A stretch of 64,000 bases of DNA from Gymnothorax reevesii (taxonomy: Eukaryota; Chordata; Actinopteri; Anguilliformes; Muraenidae). Made by a program: the position numbers and the translations under genes. Below, in pieces: positions 12,102 to 23,766 of the stretch (its first letter is position 1; each line of letters begins with the position of its first letter). The stretch spans positions 122,687,166-122,751,165 of the forward strand of contig CM056576.1 of the NCBI GenBank assembly GCA_029721435.1. The letters run 5' to 3'. The notes beneath the pieces were generated by a model. It made no database searches, had not been told where the DNA came from, and worked only from the letters and a program-made list of their open reading frames with translations.

Positions 12102-12980
12102 AGTAAACTATCGTGGTTAGACATGTCAGCAGTTTACTCTGTTATATTTGTTAGCCTCTCTTCTCCCAGTGATTAATTTTAAAATGTGCAATGTCATGAC
12201 TGCGACAGTGCAGTGGCTTATTTTAGCCAAAGATATTTTTAGGCCAACAGCCTGCAAGTAATTTTATAAAAGTCAGTCATTCATCCATTTTCTCTTCTGT
12301 TATTCAACTGTTGCTCACTCTAATGTAGCAAGGCCTATTCAAAATGAGCAAACTGCTATATTAGTGTCCTACGGTACGAGTGGTCTGCTTAATCAAATAT
12401 TGATAAAACAATATTTGATTTATTGATTGAATAACATCATGCTCCGGCATACTTCCCAAAAATCTTTGCATATCTGAAAAGAATATTCTGCTTTTGCCGC
12501 CAAATATAAAAGGCAAACAGAAATGATAAATTTACTCATATCTCCTACACATTCTGTGCATAAATTTGACGTGCTGCTAAGATAGTGTCTCGAAAGTGAG
12601 CTGCCGTGGAGCTGATATGTTTGCTAAATTAGAATGGTTTATTGAACTTGTAATTTGGCATGCTGCTAAGTTTTGACATTTCTTGCCCGACTGTGGACGT
12701 GTTTTTTTCTGTCTGAAGTTTATTCTGGAGTTCAGTGTGGTAAACTCATTTATTTGGATTAAACAAAATTTTATTGACATGTAGATGTGATGACATTTTA
12801 CTCTGGCGGAAGGCTCAGCTCTGGAGGTGCTCTCTACCATGGCACAGCAAGAACATACTTAAAAAACACCAAAAACTCGGTAGGGACCAAAACTTATGAA
12901 TTCCTCCCCACTGTCAGACAGAGCAGAACCAAGCAGGAGGCTTGGGTGGAGGTAGACGGCAAAAACATTTCTCATCTTGC
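12102..12980. other. Intronic DNA, nothing recognised
   Basis: Only chance open frames are present. There is a small local inverted repeat, caaatattgat / aacaatatttg, near 12395-12420. Confidence 0.35.
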
Positions 12981-12981
12981 G

Positions 12982-13262
12982 CATGGGCCAGGTCACGCGG
13001 TAACGGAGTTACAAAATTGGTGTATTTGGTATCATAGCTCCAAAAGTAAGTAACTGCGGTAACTCTGTTACCGACCGTTTTTTTTTTCGTTTTCACCTAA
13101 AATAAATCAAATGAACAAAATTAGCTATTTTGTTGTTTGAAGTACGAGGGAAGACCTACACAAAGCCATTTAAATTGTAACTCAATTTTACTTAGTTTAG
13201 GAGCTATGATACAAAATACACCAATTTTGTAACTCTGTAACTGCGTGACCAGTCCCACATGA
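12982..13262. mobile_element. Foldback element with about 60-bp inverted ends
   Basis: The left arm (ggtcacgcggtaacggagtt onward, 12991 to about 13050) is mirrored by the right arm ending aactctgtaactgcgtgacc (about 13190-13250). The words caaaattggtgtattt and gtatcatagctcc pair almost exactly. Outer words catggg / cccacatg extend the pairing slightly. A T run and AT-rich filler form the loop. No coding capacity; superfamily unknown. Confidence 0.7.
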
Positions 13263-13297
13263 GGCAGCAGATTGAGCAGCAAAGGTGAGGAGCTTGT

Positions 13298-13307
13298 GAT
13301 TGATTGA

Positions 13308-13338
<31 letters not shown>

Positions 13339-13339
13339 A
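13298..13339. repeat. (TTGA)n microsatellite
   Basis: Around ten tandem ttga/attg units with one phase slip. Confidence 0.9.
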
Positions 13340-16150
13340 AATAGACCAACGTATTAAGTTCTGGGCTGTTGCCCCCCTGCACCTGGTGTTCTCTCGCTGA
13401 CACTGACTCAGCTGATGTAGAATGACTCAAGTTTCCTGCCTGAAATGGTTCCACCTATTTATGGAGTTATTTTTTTCTGGGTGTAGTTTGTGACATTTTC
13501 ATGGGGAAGATGTGAGATGTAATTTTAACTTGGTCTCTGTACTCAATTGCATAGGGAGGTTAATGCTGGAGTGTATAAACTCTTCAATTTTATTGTTTTA
13601 TCACCCGAGCTTATCTCACCTTTTGGGCTCTTGGAGATTGGGGGCTATTAGCTCTTGGTTGTTCTGGAAGGCGCCATCTTTATTACCTTTGGGAAACCTG
13701 AGCACTTTCTGCGTGATTGGAGTTGCTGCCGCTTCATTGTGACCTGATCTTATGTTTTGAAAGTAATGGGGACTTTGCAAAGTAGCTTGAGGCGGACCAT
13801 TGTGCTGCGTCCTGCACGTGCGTGTGTGACCACACAACAGAGCCAGCCATAGTTATCCATCTGTAATAATGATTCTATTAGGCATCATGAAATTCTCAGT
13901 CGAATGACAAATTACGACATTGTTATTTTTGGAGGGAAAATTCCACGACAAGCTTGGAAGGAGACTTGGGTGAGCTGGGCTTACCTGGAGCCCCGCCTCC
14001 GGTTGTGTACATCTGAGCCATTCGCTGTGGATTCTGCCCTGCCTAAATGCTATAGATGGCTTTCATAAAACAATGGACCTTGGACTTCCACACACTCATT
14101 GTGTCTGGGCACTAAAGAGGATATGGATTTCTTCAATTCTCTCTCTAGCGTCTAATTTTGATGTTTAAGGCTCGAGTAAAATCGGTTCCTTTATTTCCCA
14201 AGGAAAATTGCCTCAGCATTAATTGAATTGCTGTGTTTATGGATGCTCAAGCAATCATGTGGGAAATATCTGTAGAATCAATTGAGCTTGTGCTTTTCAC
14301 TAACCAGATGTAATTACACAGTTGTCTTATTTCTGCCGGCAGCAATATTACCAGCCCTTTTCATTGTCTTGTATTTTTAACATAGCTGACCAGTCAGATG
14401 GAGCCCTACTTGTAATAAGTTTCCTATTTGACCTGCACTGTGCTGACAGTAGTAACCTGAGCCACTGGGTGATGACTGCGCCTGTTTCAGATACAATGCA
14501 CTCTTAAATTGTCTCTTTATGAGGTTGAATTGAAGTCAGTGGCAGAAACCTGAATCCTGCTGTATTTACTGAAAGATACGGTTGATGAGACCCACGAGCA
14601 ATCTGGTTTCTGTTTTTGTACCACTATACTTCCTCCTTGTCTCTCAAGTGCAAAAAGCCTGTTACTTCTGAGTGATTTCTGTGTTCTTTATGAGGAATGT
14701 CCCGGCGATCTTTGGTTGCCTCTTGTGCTGCATTCCTCAACGTCTGCCTTTTTAGAGAAACATGACAGGAGAGTGGTTGCCAGGTTGGATTTTATCTCCC
14801 GTAAATGATTGTGGAGCTTGTTATCTAATTGCATCTCGGAGGTTGTATCGTGGAAAGACTGTGGGTTGGTCCACCTCTGCAGTGTCACTGCACATCAATC
14901 ACCTTGAAAGGCCTGCAATTACTGACCTCCCCTCTTAGCGTTTGCTTTCATTTGCGTGGTTGTGACGGATAGATTTGCGGACATTTTTACTCACAGCCAT
15001 GAGTCATGTTGTCCAAGTCGTTTTTCCTTTAAACGGGCAACCTGAAGGAGCTCTGCTGCAGGATACATAAAATGACAGGAATTCAATCCCAAAAAAGCAT
15101 AAAATACCCTGTGTGGGCAAAGTCACCTCTATTCATTTACTTGATGTTTGCCTTGAAATATTTTTGATAAAATTACAATATCAATGCAGTATTTCAGAGA
15201 ATATAAAATTTCATGTACTTGTGTGAGCAATTTGCGAATAAGTTTACATTGTGTTTATTTTTGGCTTGTTATCAGTGGCTTAGGCAGAATATTTTTGAAC
15301 GAATGTGGACGTGCCATTTTTCCCTCCAGAAAATGTTGGCTTAGAATACAGATTAAAATGAAAAATATGTCATGCTTTCATTAGGTTTGCAAAAAAAGGA
15401 AAAATGTGGACCAAACAAATAAAAATATTGGCAGGCAAGACATTTTTATTTAATTATGTCCTAGAAGATAAAACCAAGAGTCAAAAACCCTTTATAACAC
15501 AAGTGTACATATAGCCTATACATCCAGCACAAAAGGTCATGGCCATGCAAACAGAATTGAAAACTTTGTAAAATGCCTGAGCCCAAATGACCATTTAAAG
15601 GCTACAATGTCCTTCACACCTAAACTTACACTGTTATTTCAGAACCATCATTAGCTCATTCTCCTGACAGCTAATGGAATCGTCACTTCATTCGCATCAT
15701 ATTCTTAGCAGTGAAAAAATAAAACAGGCAAATATAGTATCCATTGTCCTAGTATCCATTGAGTAAATGTATGCCCTAATGGCAACACTTACACAGATAT
15801 CGAGGTAGTATAGTGGAGAGGTAACTACATGCCATCATAAATTTTAGGACTCAAGAAATTCAAGAAAGATTTGAATTAAGAAATTTTATTTTTACTTGCT
15901 AAGTTGAAGTAAAGAAAAGCTGGCTAACCCTTTCAGGAGCATCGGTCCCAGGGTGGGCTGCCTATTTGTGTCTTTATAGCCTGCCGACAGATACTGTGCT
16001 ACATTGGAGAACTAGCTATATTGTATTCGAGTTAGTTGCCTCAGCAATATAACAGTGTTAGCCACTTTGATGCAAATACGATAGCGAAAATCATAACGAC
16101 CCTCCGTCTGTCAATGGACTCCCATAAGTTCAGTTTTATAGCATTGTTCA
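13340..16150. other. Intronic DNA, nothing recognised
   Basis: The longest open frames are about 75 codons and look like chance. No termini or exon signals with coding support were found. Confidence 0.35.
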
Positions 16151-16159
16151 GGTTTGTCA

Positions 16160-17945
16160 AAATACGTTTAAATTGATTATCTTACCTTGGTAGTCATCTA
16201 GAGCAAAAAGCCTGTCAAGGTTTTCAATCCATAGTACAAGCAAGCTTGGACAAACGCGAATTCAAAATTGAGGTCGCTGCCATGAGTCTTTTAGATTTTC
16301 CCCTTGATTAGCTTTTTTTACTCATGGTGCAGAGCTGTAGATCTGTACTGTAACCCTTCAAAAACAAATTAAGTGCACCCACTGGCTATTATGGGCTGAT
16401 TAAACAGAACAATCCTGGCATATATCAGCCCTTACTCTAGCTTAACATATTGCATAGAAAGTAGTGTCTGTAACTTCTAAAAGACAGGTGCGTACGGTAC
16501 GCAAGGGTTATTTTTTTACGAGGGGGACATATTTAAATAGTTTCTGACAAGGGGGACATTCAAAGTCATGACCGCTTATCAGCTACTGCATGTTTGTTTG
16601 CATGCTCTGCTAATTAAAAATGCTCCTGGTTAACTTGCATATGCAGCACTTCTGATCAGTTTGCTTGTGTTACTTCGGTAAGCATCAATGTGGCAGTTTC
16701 ATCATAACGTTGCCTGATTGTAGCCACTACAGTTGAAGCTAACAGGAGAGGTGCTGCATGTGTCTGCCAAGCTGGGCTGCAGTTTGACCAGACGTAGGTT
16801 TTGCAGAGCTTGGGGTGCGTTTTTGGGTGCTTGTGAAATGATCGCTTTACTTATCCATGACCGCGGTCAGCCTGATACATCTTCAATGTCTGGGCAAGCT
16901 CTCTGATGCTACCAGTGAAAGCAATAGGGAAGTGCACAGGCTATAACGTGTCCAGTATAACAAACAATTTCTCTTCATTGCCATCAATTTACAGGAAAGA
17001 ATTTAATATTCAAAGTGATCGATTCGCTAACTCCACATAAGTAACGGTTCACGCAGACCGAGCATACGGCCTGTAAAACCTGTATTATGTTCATGACATA
17101 ACAGGAGCTCTATCTAGCTCTCGCGCAATATCCATAACGCTCCCATTTTCCGTGAGGAAAAGCTGGTCATTCCGAAGCAATAAGTAAGCCATTACCGTGG
17201 GCAATTTCTGAAAAGGCCGTTTAGCCTGGAGCTTTCACCCCCCATTATATACCAGCGCAGAAGCGGTTAGTTTCTCCCCGCTAACAACACACCACAGTTA
17301 TGCACACAAACCAGCAGGTCCTAATGCACACCAAAGCATACGCACCAAAGCAGTCCATAAGCTGTTGGTCCACTTTTAGCTGCTCCTCACTGTCCACGTT
17401 TCCATCTAAATTCAGACCCACCGGATTTCTACGGTCTCCAGTCTACACTTAGGCATGTCGACCCGTTGTACAAATTTGTCTATATAAGATGGATTCTAGC
17501 TTTCCCTGCATCCTAGCTACAGAGTAGAAAAACCGCTGTACTCACCAACTGTTGCCGTAGCAAACTGTAGCCGATAGCAAATTTGTGCTTGAGCTGATTG
17601 CAGAATATGCCCGTCGATTCCTTCGGGAGACGCGTCAGTTTCACTCTGAAGAGCCCGATCAGGAAAACTGCGTTCTGCTTCCTAGTCCCACCTAGATCCG
17701 CCCTCCACAGAGCTGGCCAGAAGAAAGTGGGCACATGGGGAGTGGGGGCCATAGTGGAAGAGCCACCACAATGAGGCGTTTCAGGCCGAGACTACAATGC
17801 ATTACAAATGGGGTTTTTTGAGGATGGCGGTATGAGCGAAATAAGTACCCTTTTTTTACTTTCCGCGATCAGGAGTGCTCTAGGTGGAGTCAAAGACCAA
17901 AACATAAACTTGGAAAAATAGCATATTAGGTCACCTTTAATGCAG
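16160..17945 (-). repeat. Unclassified segment, probably a decayed fish DNA transposon
   Basis: The segment is more GC-rich than its flanks. Its right edge on the minus strand starts ggtgacctaatatgctattt, a style recalled as recurring at ends of dispersed fish elements. A minus-strand 79-codon open frame (17513-17752) has no recognisable domain. The left edge and inverted partner could not be found, so the boundaries are guesses. Confidence 0.3.
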
Positions 17946-17999
17946 TTCTATGGACATTGCGACCAAAATTTGACTTTATTTTTTTGCCTCAAATTTCCC

Positions 18000-18152
18000 A
18001 AAAAAATTATTGCCTACCTACCTACCCATTTTCTTTTTCATTGAAATGTTTCTGCAAACAAACTTATATTTATTAAGGATAGCCTTATAACAGGTTTAGT
18101 ACTCAAAAATAAAAGAAAATGGGAAGGGGGCAAATATTTTTTCATGGCACTG
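18000..18152 (-). mobile_element. Solo Tc1-type terminus
   Basis: The stretch ends gggggcaaatattttttcat then ggcactg|ta. This is the inverted form of the cagtgctgtgaaaaagtatt terminus at 63729, so it is the end of a related Tc1 element. No transposase or partner end was found nearby. Confidence 0.5.
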
Positions 18153-19726
18153 TATAAAAATATTCAAGTCCCTTCTTTTGTGCTTCACCTAGCTGCTTAA
18201 GCAGAGCTAGCATCTCCTGCTGATTAATTAAGAGTTTACTGTGGTCTCAGCTGTGCGCTGGACGCAGGGCAGCGGGACTCCATTTATGAGATGCAGTGGC
18301 TCTCAGGCTGGAGACCTTGTGCATTGAAGCACTTCCCTCAAAGTTATGTCCCCTGAAATCACTTCTGCAGTACCAAGCCATCTCAAATTGTTGTGCATGC
18401 ATAAAAATAACTGCAGTAAAAATATTCAGACAGCACTAGCAAATTAACATGCCTCCATGCTGGTTCAGAGTGTCATCTACTGCCACTGAAATGGAAAACA
18501 GATTTTGCTGCGCACGTAGCTCCCTGCATATTCAAATTCCTCCACCTCTGGGGTGGTTTCCGTGGTAGCACGACGCTCATTCAGTTCATTTGTAAATGGT
18601 GCTTCATTTGAATTCAACCCTTTTTTTTTCAAGATTAAAAATAAATATTTAACAAGTGAAATGAAATCTTGATAACAAGAGTTGTGAAAGACGTCTTGAG
18701 GCAGAAGAGCTTGTTGAATTCCGTGTTTAATGTTATCTACTAATAAAAAATCCTTGGATAAAGTGTGTTCAGTGTTCAGTAGTTTTTTTCATCCTTCAAA
18801 CACAGTGGCAGGTAGCTATAACAAAAAGTCAGCATTGGGAGCAATTGAAGACACTAATCTAGGGTTGATTTGAAATATTTTATAATCTATTTAGGGCTAA
18901 CCATCGGTTAAAAACTGGAAATACAAAAATAACATAAGTGCAAATCCTTTGAATCTATTTTTCCTTGAAATAATTGGCTTAGTCACACTGCCCTTCCAAG
19001 TCTTGACTTGAAAGCAGTTTGTCTTTCCTGTGAGAAATGTTTTTATTCGCAAACTACGGTTGAGTTGAAGAGAATAGTATTAATGAGTGAAGCAAACATT
19101 GATTGTAATGAAACAGAGCAACTCTTGCATTTGTGCAGGAATGAAATGTATGCTGAATCTGGGACTTCAGTGTTTCCTCAGTGGTGTCCTCCAGTGACAC
19201 GCCCAACATTCTTTCTTAATTTTGACTTGCTGATTATTTGTACACTTAACTTTGTATTTGTCTAAATCTTTGTTGCATCAAATTTGACGGCTGAGCTCAC
19301 CCTACCACGCTCAGTAAAAAATAAAAAAAAGAAATAAATGAGTCTGAGAAAGGGGAAATGTTGATTGAATTCAGGTAGTTGTCTTGCATGAACAAGACTG
19401 TACCTCTGGGAGAACTTTAAATTGTCCTTCAGGGGTAAGGACTGCGATTGCGTTTTCGAGTGCTGCGCTCTTATTGCTAGCTTTTCACCAAACTTTCTCT
19501 GCTCTCTATTGAAGAGTAAACCCTTCCCGCCCCCATGGCTTTGTAATCTGAAATTAGTTTAGAGCTTCTGAAAGTTGCTGTACATGTTTTTATTATGTCC
19601 TGCTTTATTGTACCTGTCAGGACTGTCTCCTCCTGCTTTTCCTCAGCTCCATTGGGCCCCAGTATATGCAGCACTTGGAAACTTACTTCCTCTTAGAGAT
19701 TTCAGCACTTTTGTGCTGGCTGATCC
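18153..19726. other. Intronic DNA, nothing recognised
   Basis: AT-rich sequence with short A and T runs. An 85-codon plus-strand open frame at 19008-19265 has no recognisable features and no splice or coding signature that supports a gene. Confidence 0.35.
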
Positions 19727-19728
19727 TA

Positions 19729-21004
19729 CAAAACCCAAAACCAGTGAAGTTGGCACGTTGTGTAAATCGTAAATAAAAACAGAATACAATGATTTGCAAA
19801 TCCTTTTAAACCTATAATCAATTGAATACACTGCAAAGACGAGTTACTTAATGTTCGAACAGGTAAACTTTGTAATTGTTTGCAAATATTACCTCATTTG
19901 GAATTTGATGCCTGCAACATGTTTCAAAAAAGCTGGCACGAGTGGCAAAAAAGACTGAGAGAGTTCATCAAACACTTATTTGGAACATCCCACAGGTGAA
20001 CGGGCTAATTGGGAACAGGTGGGTGCCATGACTGGGTATAAAAGCAGCTTCCCTGAAAAGCTCAGTCATTCACAAACAAGGATGGGGCCAGGGTCACCGC
20101 TTAGTGAACAAATGCGTGAGCTGATTGTCGAACAGTTTAAAAATAACATTCCTCAACGAGCTATTGCAAAGAATTTAGGGATTTCATCATCTACGGTCCG
20201 TAATATCGTCAGAAGGTTCAGAGAATCTGGAGAAATCACTGCACGCAAGCGACAAGGCCGAAAACCAACATTGAATGCCCGTGACCTTCGATCCCTCAGG
20301 CGGTACTGCATCTGTGATGGTATGGGGGTGTATTAGTGCCCAAGGCATGGGCAACTTACACATATGTGAAGGCACCATTAATGCTGAAAGGTACATACAG
20401 GTTTTGGAGCAACATATGTTGCCATCCAAGCAACGTCTTTTTCATGGACGCCCCTGCTTATTTCAGCTAGACAATGCCAAGCCACATTCTGCACGTGTTA
20501 CAACAGCATGGCTCCGTAGTAAAAGAGTACGGGTACGGGTAAGAGTGCGGGTACTAGACTCTTCTGCCTGTAATCCAGACCTGTCTCCCATTGAAAATGT
20601 GTGGCGCATTATGAAGCGTAAAATACGACAACGGAGACCCCGGACTGTTGAACAGCTTAAGCTGTACATCAAGCAAGAATGGGAAAGAGTTCCACCTGAA
20701 AAGCTTCAAAAATTGGTCTCCTCAGTTCCCAAACGTTTACGGAGTGGCGTTAGAAGGAAAGGCGGTGTAACACAGTGGTAAAAAGGCCCCTGTGCCAACT
20801 TTTTTTGCAATGTGTTGCTACCTTTAAATTCTAAGTTCATGATTATTTACAAAAAAAAAAAAAAAGTTTCTCAGTTTGAACATTAAACATCTTGTCTTTG
20901 CAGTGTATTCAATTGAATATAAGTTGAAAAGGATTTGCAAATCATTGTATTCTGTTTTTATCTACGATTTACATACCGTGCCAACTTCACTGGTTTTGGG
21001 TTTG
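19729..21004 (+). mobile_element. Internally deleted Tc1-type transposon with long inverted ends
   Basis: The element is flanked by TA (19727-19728, 21005-21006). The left end caaaacccaaaaccagtgaa is inverted as ttcactggttttgggtttg. Pairing continues inward through tgatttgcaaatcctttt and caattgaatacactgcaaag, giving arms of about 120 bp. At 1,276 bp it is about 300 bp shorter than intact relatives because the centre of the transposase is deleted. Confidence 0.9.
20082..20781 (+). pseudogene. Tc1-like transposase with central deletion
   Basis: The ATG at 20082 opens MGPGSPLSEQMRELIVEQFK and the helix-turn-helix (IAKNLGISSSTVRNIVRRF), then RKRQGRKPTLNARDLRSLRR. Near 20310 the frame jumps, through a deletion, to the downstream part beginning [20 protein letters not shown]. 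The deletion removes the first catalytic Asp and shifts frame. The second Asp (FQLDNAKPHSA) and Glu ([11 protein letters not shown]) survive. Between them the in-frame RVRVRVRVRV run lengthens the usual 34-residue gap to 40, through a small tandem expansion at about 20525-20555. The protein ends RRKGGVTQW, a normal family C-terminus. Confidence 0.85.
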
Positions 21005-21149
21005 TATTTGCTTTGTGCATTCCTTTGAATTAGAGCTTGTTCTGTGTTCCCCTAATATAACTGAGCCAATCGGAGACCTGGCTCTTGACTTAAGCAGCTT
21101 TCTTCAGTTGCTTAGTAAATGGAGAAAACCCAGGGAAACATGTATCATA

Positions 21150-21310
21150 GGAACACTCCTTCCCGTACCCCTGACCAGGGAAATGGGTTTAGGACTCGAG
21201 TTCGTCCCTGGGTGCGGCTGTATGGCTGCCCACTGCTCCTAAATATAGGATGGGTTAAATGACAAATCAACCTATGGTAATTGAACCCTTCGGGGTTCAA
21301 TAAAGTGTAT
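21150..21310 (+). repeat. LINE-type 3' tail fragment
   Basis: The segment includes ctgcccactgctcctaaata, a gatgggttaaatgacaaa block and an ending ggttcaataaagtgtat. This order is the usual 3' end of a dispersed fish non-LTR element. The same order appears inverted at 22706-22860. Confidence 0.5.
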
Positions 21311-22590
21311 AGTATGCATATAGTAAATAGAGTGACAAAGCATTCTGGTTGCCGACGACCTTTTGCCAAATTGTATGTTTTAAGGCTGTGCATACGATGC
21401 TATATATAGCATTTGCTCTAGTGAGAGCGCTCACATTTTTTCTTACTGAAGTGATCTTCAAATAATGTGATTACGCAAAGGCCTGCATTGTATTTCTGAA
21501 AACATTTTCTACATTTTTATACGATTCTTAAATTGTGCTGGTCCAATAAATCTTAAAAAAAAAACATAGAGTAGTACTGGCTTTTAGAAATAATTAGTGT
21601 TGTTTTTCACGGCAGCAGTGCGATTGTCCTTGACATCAGAAGCCTTTAACAAAATTAAATTGCTTATGGTTGCGTAGGAGGTGTGAGAACCGCTAAACGA
21701 TTGCACTTGCTGAAAAAAATATTATTTCACCTATGCAGCACCAAATGAGATCGACAGGAGATAAACAAGAGATCGACAAGAGATAAATATTATGTCAGGG
21801 ACAGTGAAGACATACGAGTAAAATCGCTAAAAGAGTAAAATCATTTTAAGCATGCGGTATTCTTACTTCAGGTTATTGGGATGCACAGTTTAAAGGCTGC
21901 TATTGCAATGTGCTGGCAGGAGCCCATTTCAGGGAATGGCATTTAAAATCCCCTCATCTGGTCACCATATAAAGCAGGCTTTACACAGTCTCAGTATTTG
22001 TGACTGTCGTTGCCACTGCTGAAATGAGCAATTGCACTCTTTATGTACAAAGACAATAATTCTTTAATGAAATCTCTCTGTGAGCTGTTTTTCCTAGTAA
22101 ATTGAATTTATACAGGTCTATGAAAGGGTGCTTGATGGAATGGACCCAGCAAACAGTTAGATTGTGTTTACTTAAGATAGAATTTTTCTGACCTAATAGG
22201 AAGATTATTGATTCAGCCAAATCAATGTGTGTTCAGAAAGTCTGATACAAATCTTAAATTTTACACTCCCGTAAATATAAAATGAAAATAATCACAGTTT
22301 TTACCTTCATTGATTTCTCTGTGTACGACATGGTACCTCAGTCACCACTTATTTTCTTTCAAGGTGTAATATGTTGAAGTTTGTTAATCATAAATTAACC
22401 TTGGCAGCCTCCCTACGCATTTTTGCTTACAGATCGGTAATTAAATAGAATAAAAAAAGGCTGATGGTCTTGAGAGTGCATTGCGTTCCAGACGGAGAGC
22501 TATCCTGGGATCCATCATCACTGCCATAATTGTGATTTCTGCAAGCATACTTCTATCTAATGACAATCCATTTGAATCAATTTGACATTA
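21311..22590. other. Intronic DNA, nothing recognised
   Basis: No open frame over 75 codons, and no repeat ends seen. Confidence 0.35.
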
Positions 22591-22680
22591 ACGGTGTGGG
22601 CTTTGCAACACCCCCAAAGGGTGGGGATTCTGACTCTCGGCTGGAATCAATAAAGTATGTCCTCAACTTTGACTTATAGA
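22591..22680 (+). repeat. Short LINE-type tail
   Basis: It ends ggaatcaataaagtatgtcc, resembling the polyadenylation-like tails of the neighbouring LINE fragments. Little else remains. Confidence 0.3.
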
Positions 22681-22705
22681 TAAATTCAAGTGCTAATGAC
22701 TACTT

Positions 22706-22860
22706 TGAGACAAGATAAGATATACTTTATTAAGCCCCTAGGTGAAATTTAACCTCTGCATTTGACCCATCTTAGACACTTAGGAGCAGTAAGCAGGCAC
22801 AGCTCAGCACCAAGGAACCAACTCGAGTCTTGGGCAGGGGCAGTGGTGGAAGTGTTCCTG
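22706..22860 (-). repeat. LINE-type 3' tail fragment, inverse of 21150-21310
   Basis: The minus strand contains cttactgctcctaagtgtct, a gatgggtcaaatgcagagg block and gcttaataaagtatatctta. It is the same family as 21150-21310, in the opposite orientation. Confidence 0.5.
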
Positions 22861-22865
22861 TTGAG

Positions 22866-23067
22866 CAGGGGCATCAAACTGGTCCGTAAAAGGGTCGAGG
22901 GGCTGCAAGTTTTCATTCCAACCGAGCAGAAGAACGCCTGTTACAATTAATCAACTGTGCAGGCTGACATCAGTTGATTGAATTTGTTGTATCAGGTGTG
23001 CTTCTGCTTGGTTGGACTGAAAACCTACAGGTCCTCGGCCCTTTTTTGGACCAGTGCGACACGCCTG
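22866..23067. mobile_element. hAT-like MITE with inverted ends
   Basis: The left end caggggcatcaaactggtcc is mirrored by ggaccagtgcgacacgcctg. Inner words (gcaagttttcattccaacc / ggttggactgaaaacctac) also pair. It is about 202 bp with no coding capacity. It separates a LINE tail from a SINE-like piece. No clear target duplication remains. Confidence 0.65.
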
Positions 23068-23075
23068 TAAGAGAG

Positions 23076-23240
23076 CATGTCCTGCAGGTTGGGGGCAGAC
23101 AGTGTACCTGGAAAAAACTCACTCATACTTGAGGAGAGCATGCAAACTGCAGAGAGTTGTCCTAGCTGGCTGGGACTTAGACCCAGAGCCCAGAACCTCC
23201 ATATAGCGAGGCAAAAGTGTTAACCACTGGGCCATCATTA
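23076..23240 (-). repeat. tRNA-derived SINE-like fragment
   Basis: The minus strand begins ggcccagtggttaacacttt and contains gggtctaagtcccagcc, resembling the A-box and B-box order of tRNA-derived SINE heads. It is strongly decayed. Confidence 0.4.
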
Positions 23241-23692
23241 GCTCTGCTGTCTGAGGTGTTTCATCATGTTAATAGACTTTGCAAAGTAAATAAAACCTCT
23301 GTTGTCAGTTTAAAGAGAATTGCCGATAGCCTAATGACTTAGGTGATAACACTCAGACGTTTGGAAGTTCTGGCCCCCGAGCAGCTGTTGGGCCCTTGAA
23401 CTTGGTTCTTAAGATGTTCCCGGGGGGGGGGGCTTCTGCAGGGTTGGCCCCAGTTTGAGATGCATCAACTTTGAATTAAAAGGGTCAACTGAATTGCTGT
23501 AATGTGCAGTACAGCTCTTCTGTGTATTGTAAACAATTTTTGATTATTACTTCTTAAAAAAAACTTCATTCATAAGTGTTGTATTTAAATTATTATTATG
23601 TTTACAGAATTAATATCTTTGGTACGCAAAGCATTCTGTGGCTTTGTAGAAATTGCCCGCGCGCTGTAGCTGTTGCTCCCGCGGTGATTTAT

Positions 23693-23735
23693 TTAACAAA
23701 ACGTTTCGACCAGAATGGTTTTCGTCAGGTGTTAA
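23693..23735 (-). ncRNA. Hammerhead-ribozyme-like motif in the Penelope-like terminus
   Basis: On the minus strand, CTGACGA (23728-23722) is followed by an ACCA/TGGT stem, then GAAACGT (23707-23701). The first and last parts fit the hammerhead core, with a palindromic ACGT as a minimal stem III and T at 23700 as the cleavage position. Flanking TTAACA and TGTTAA can form a 6-bp stem I after one mismatch. The base of stem II is imperfect (AA opposite C). Penelope-like terminal repeats are known to carry hammerheads with very short stem III. Activity of this copy is doubtful. Confidence 0.45.
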
Positions 23736-23766
23736 CAGAACACATAGGTAGGAGGGGATATATGTA

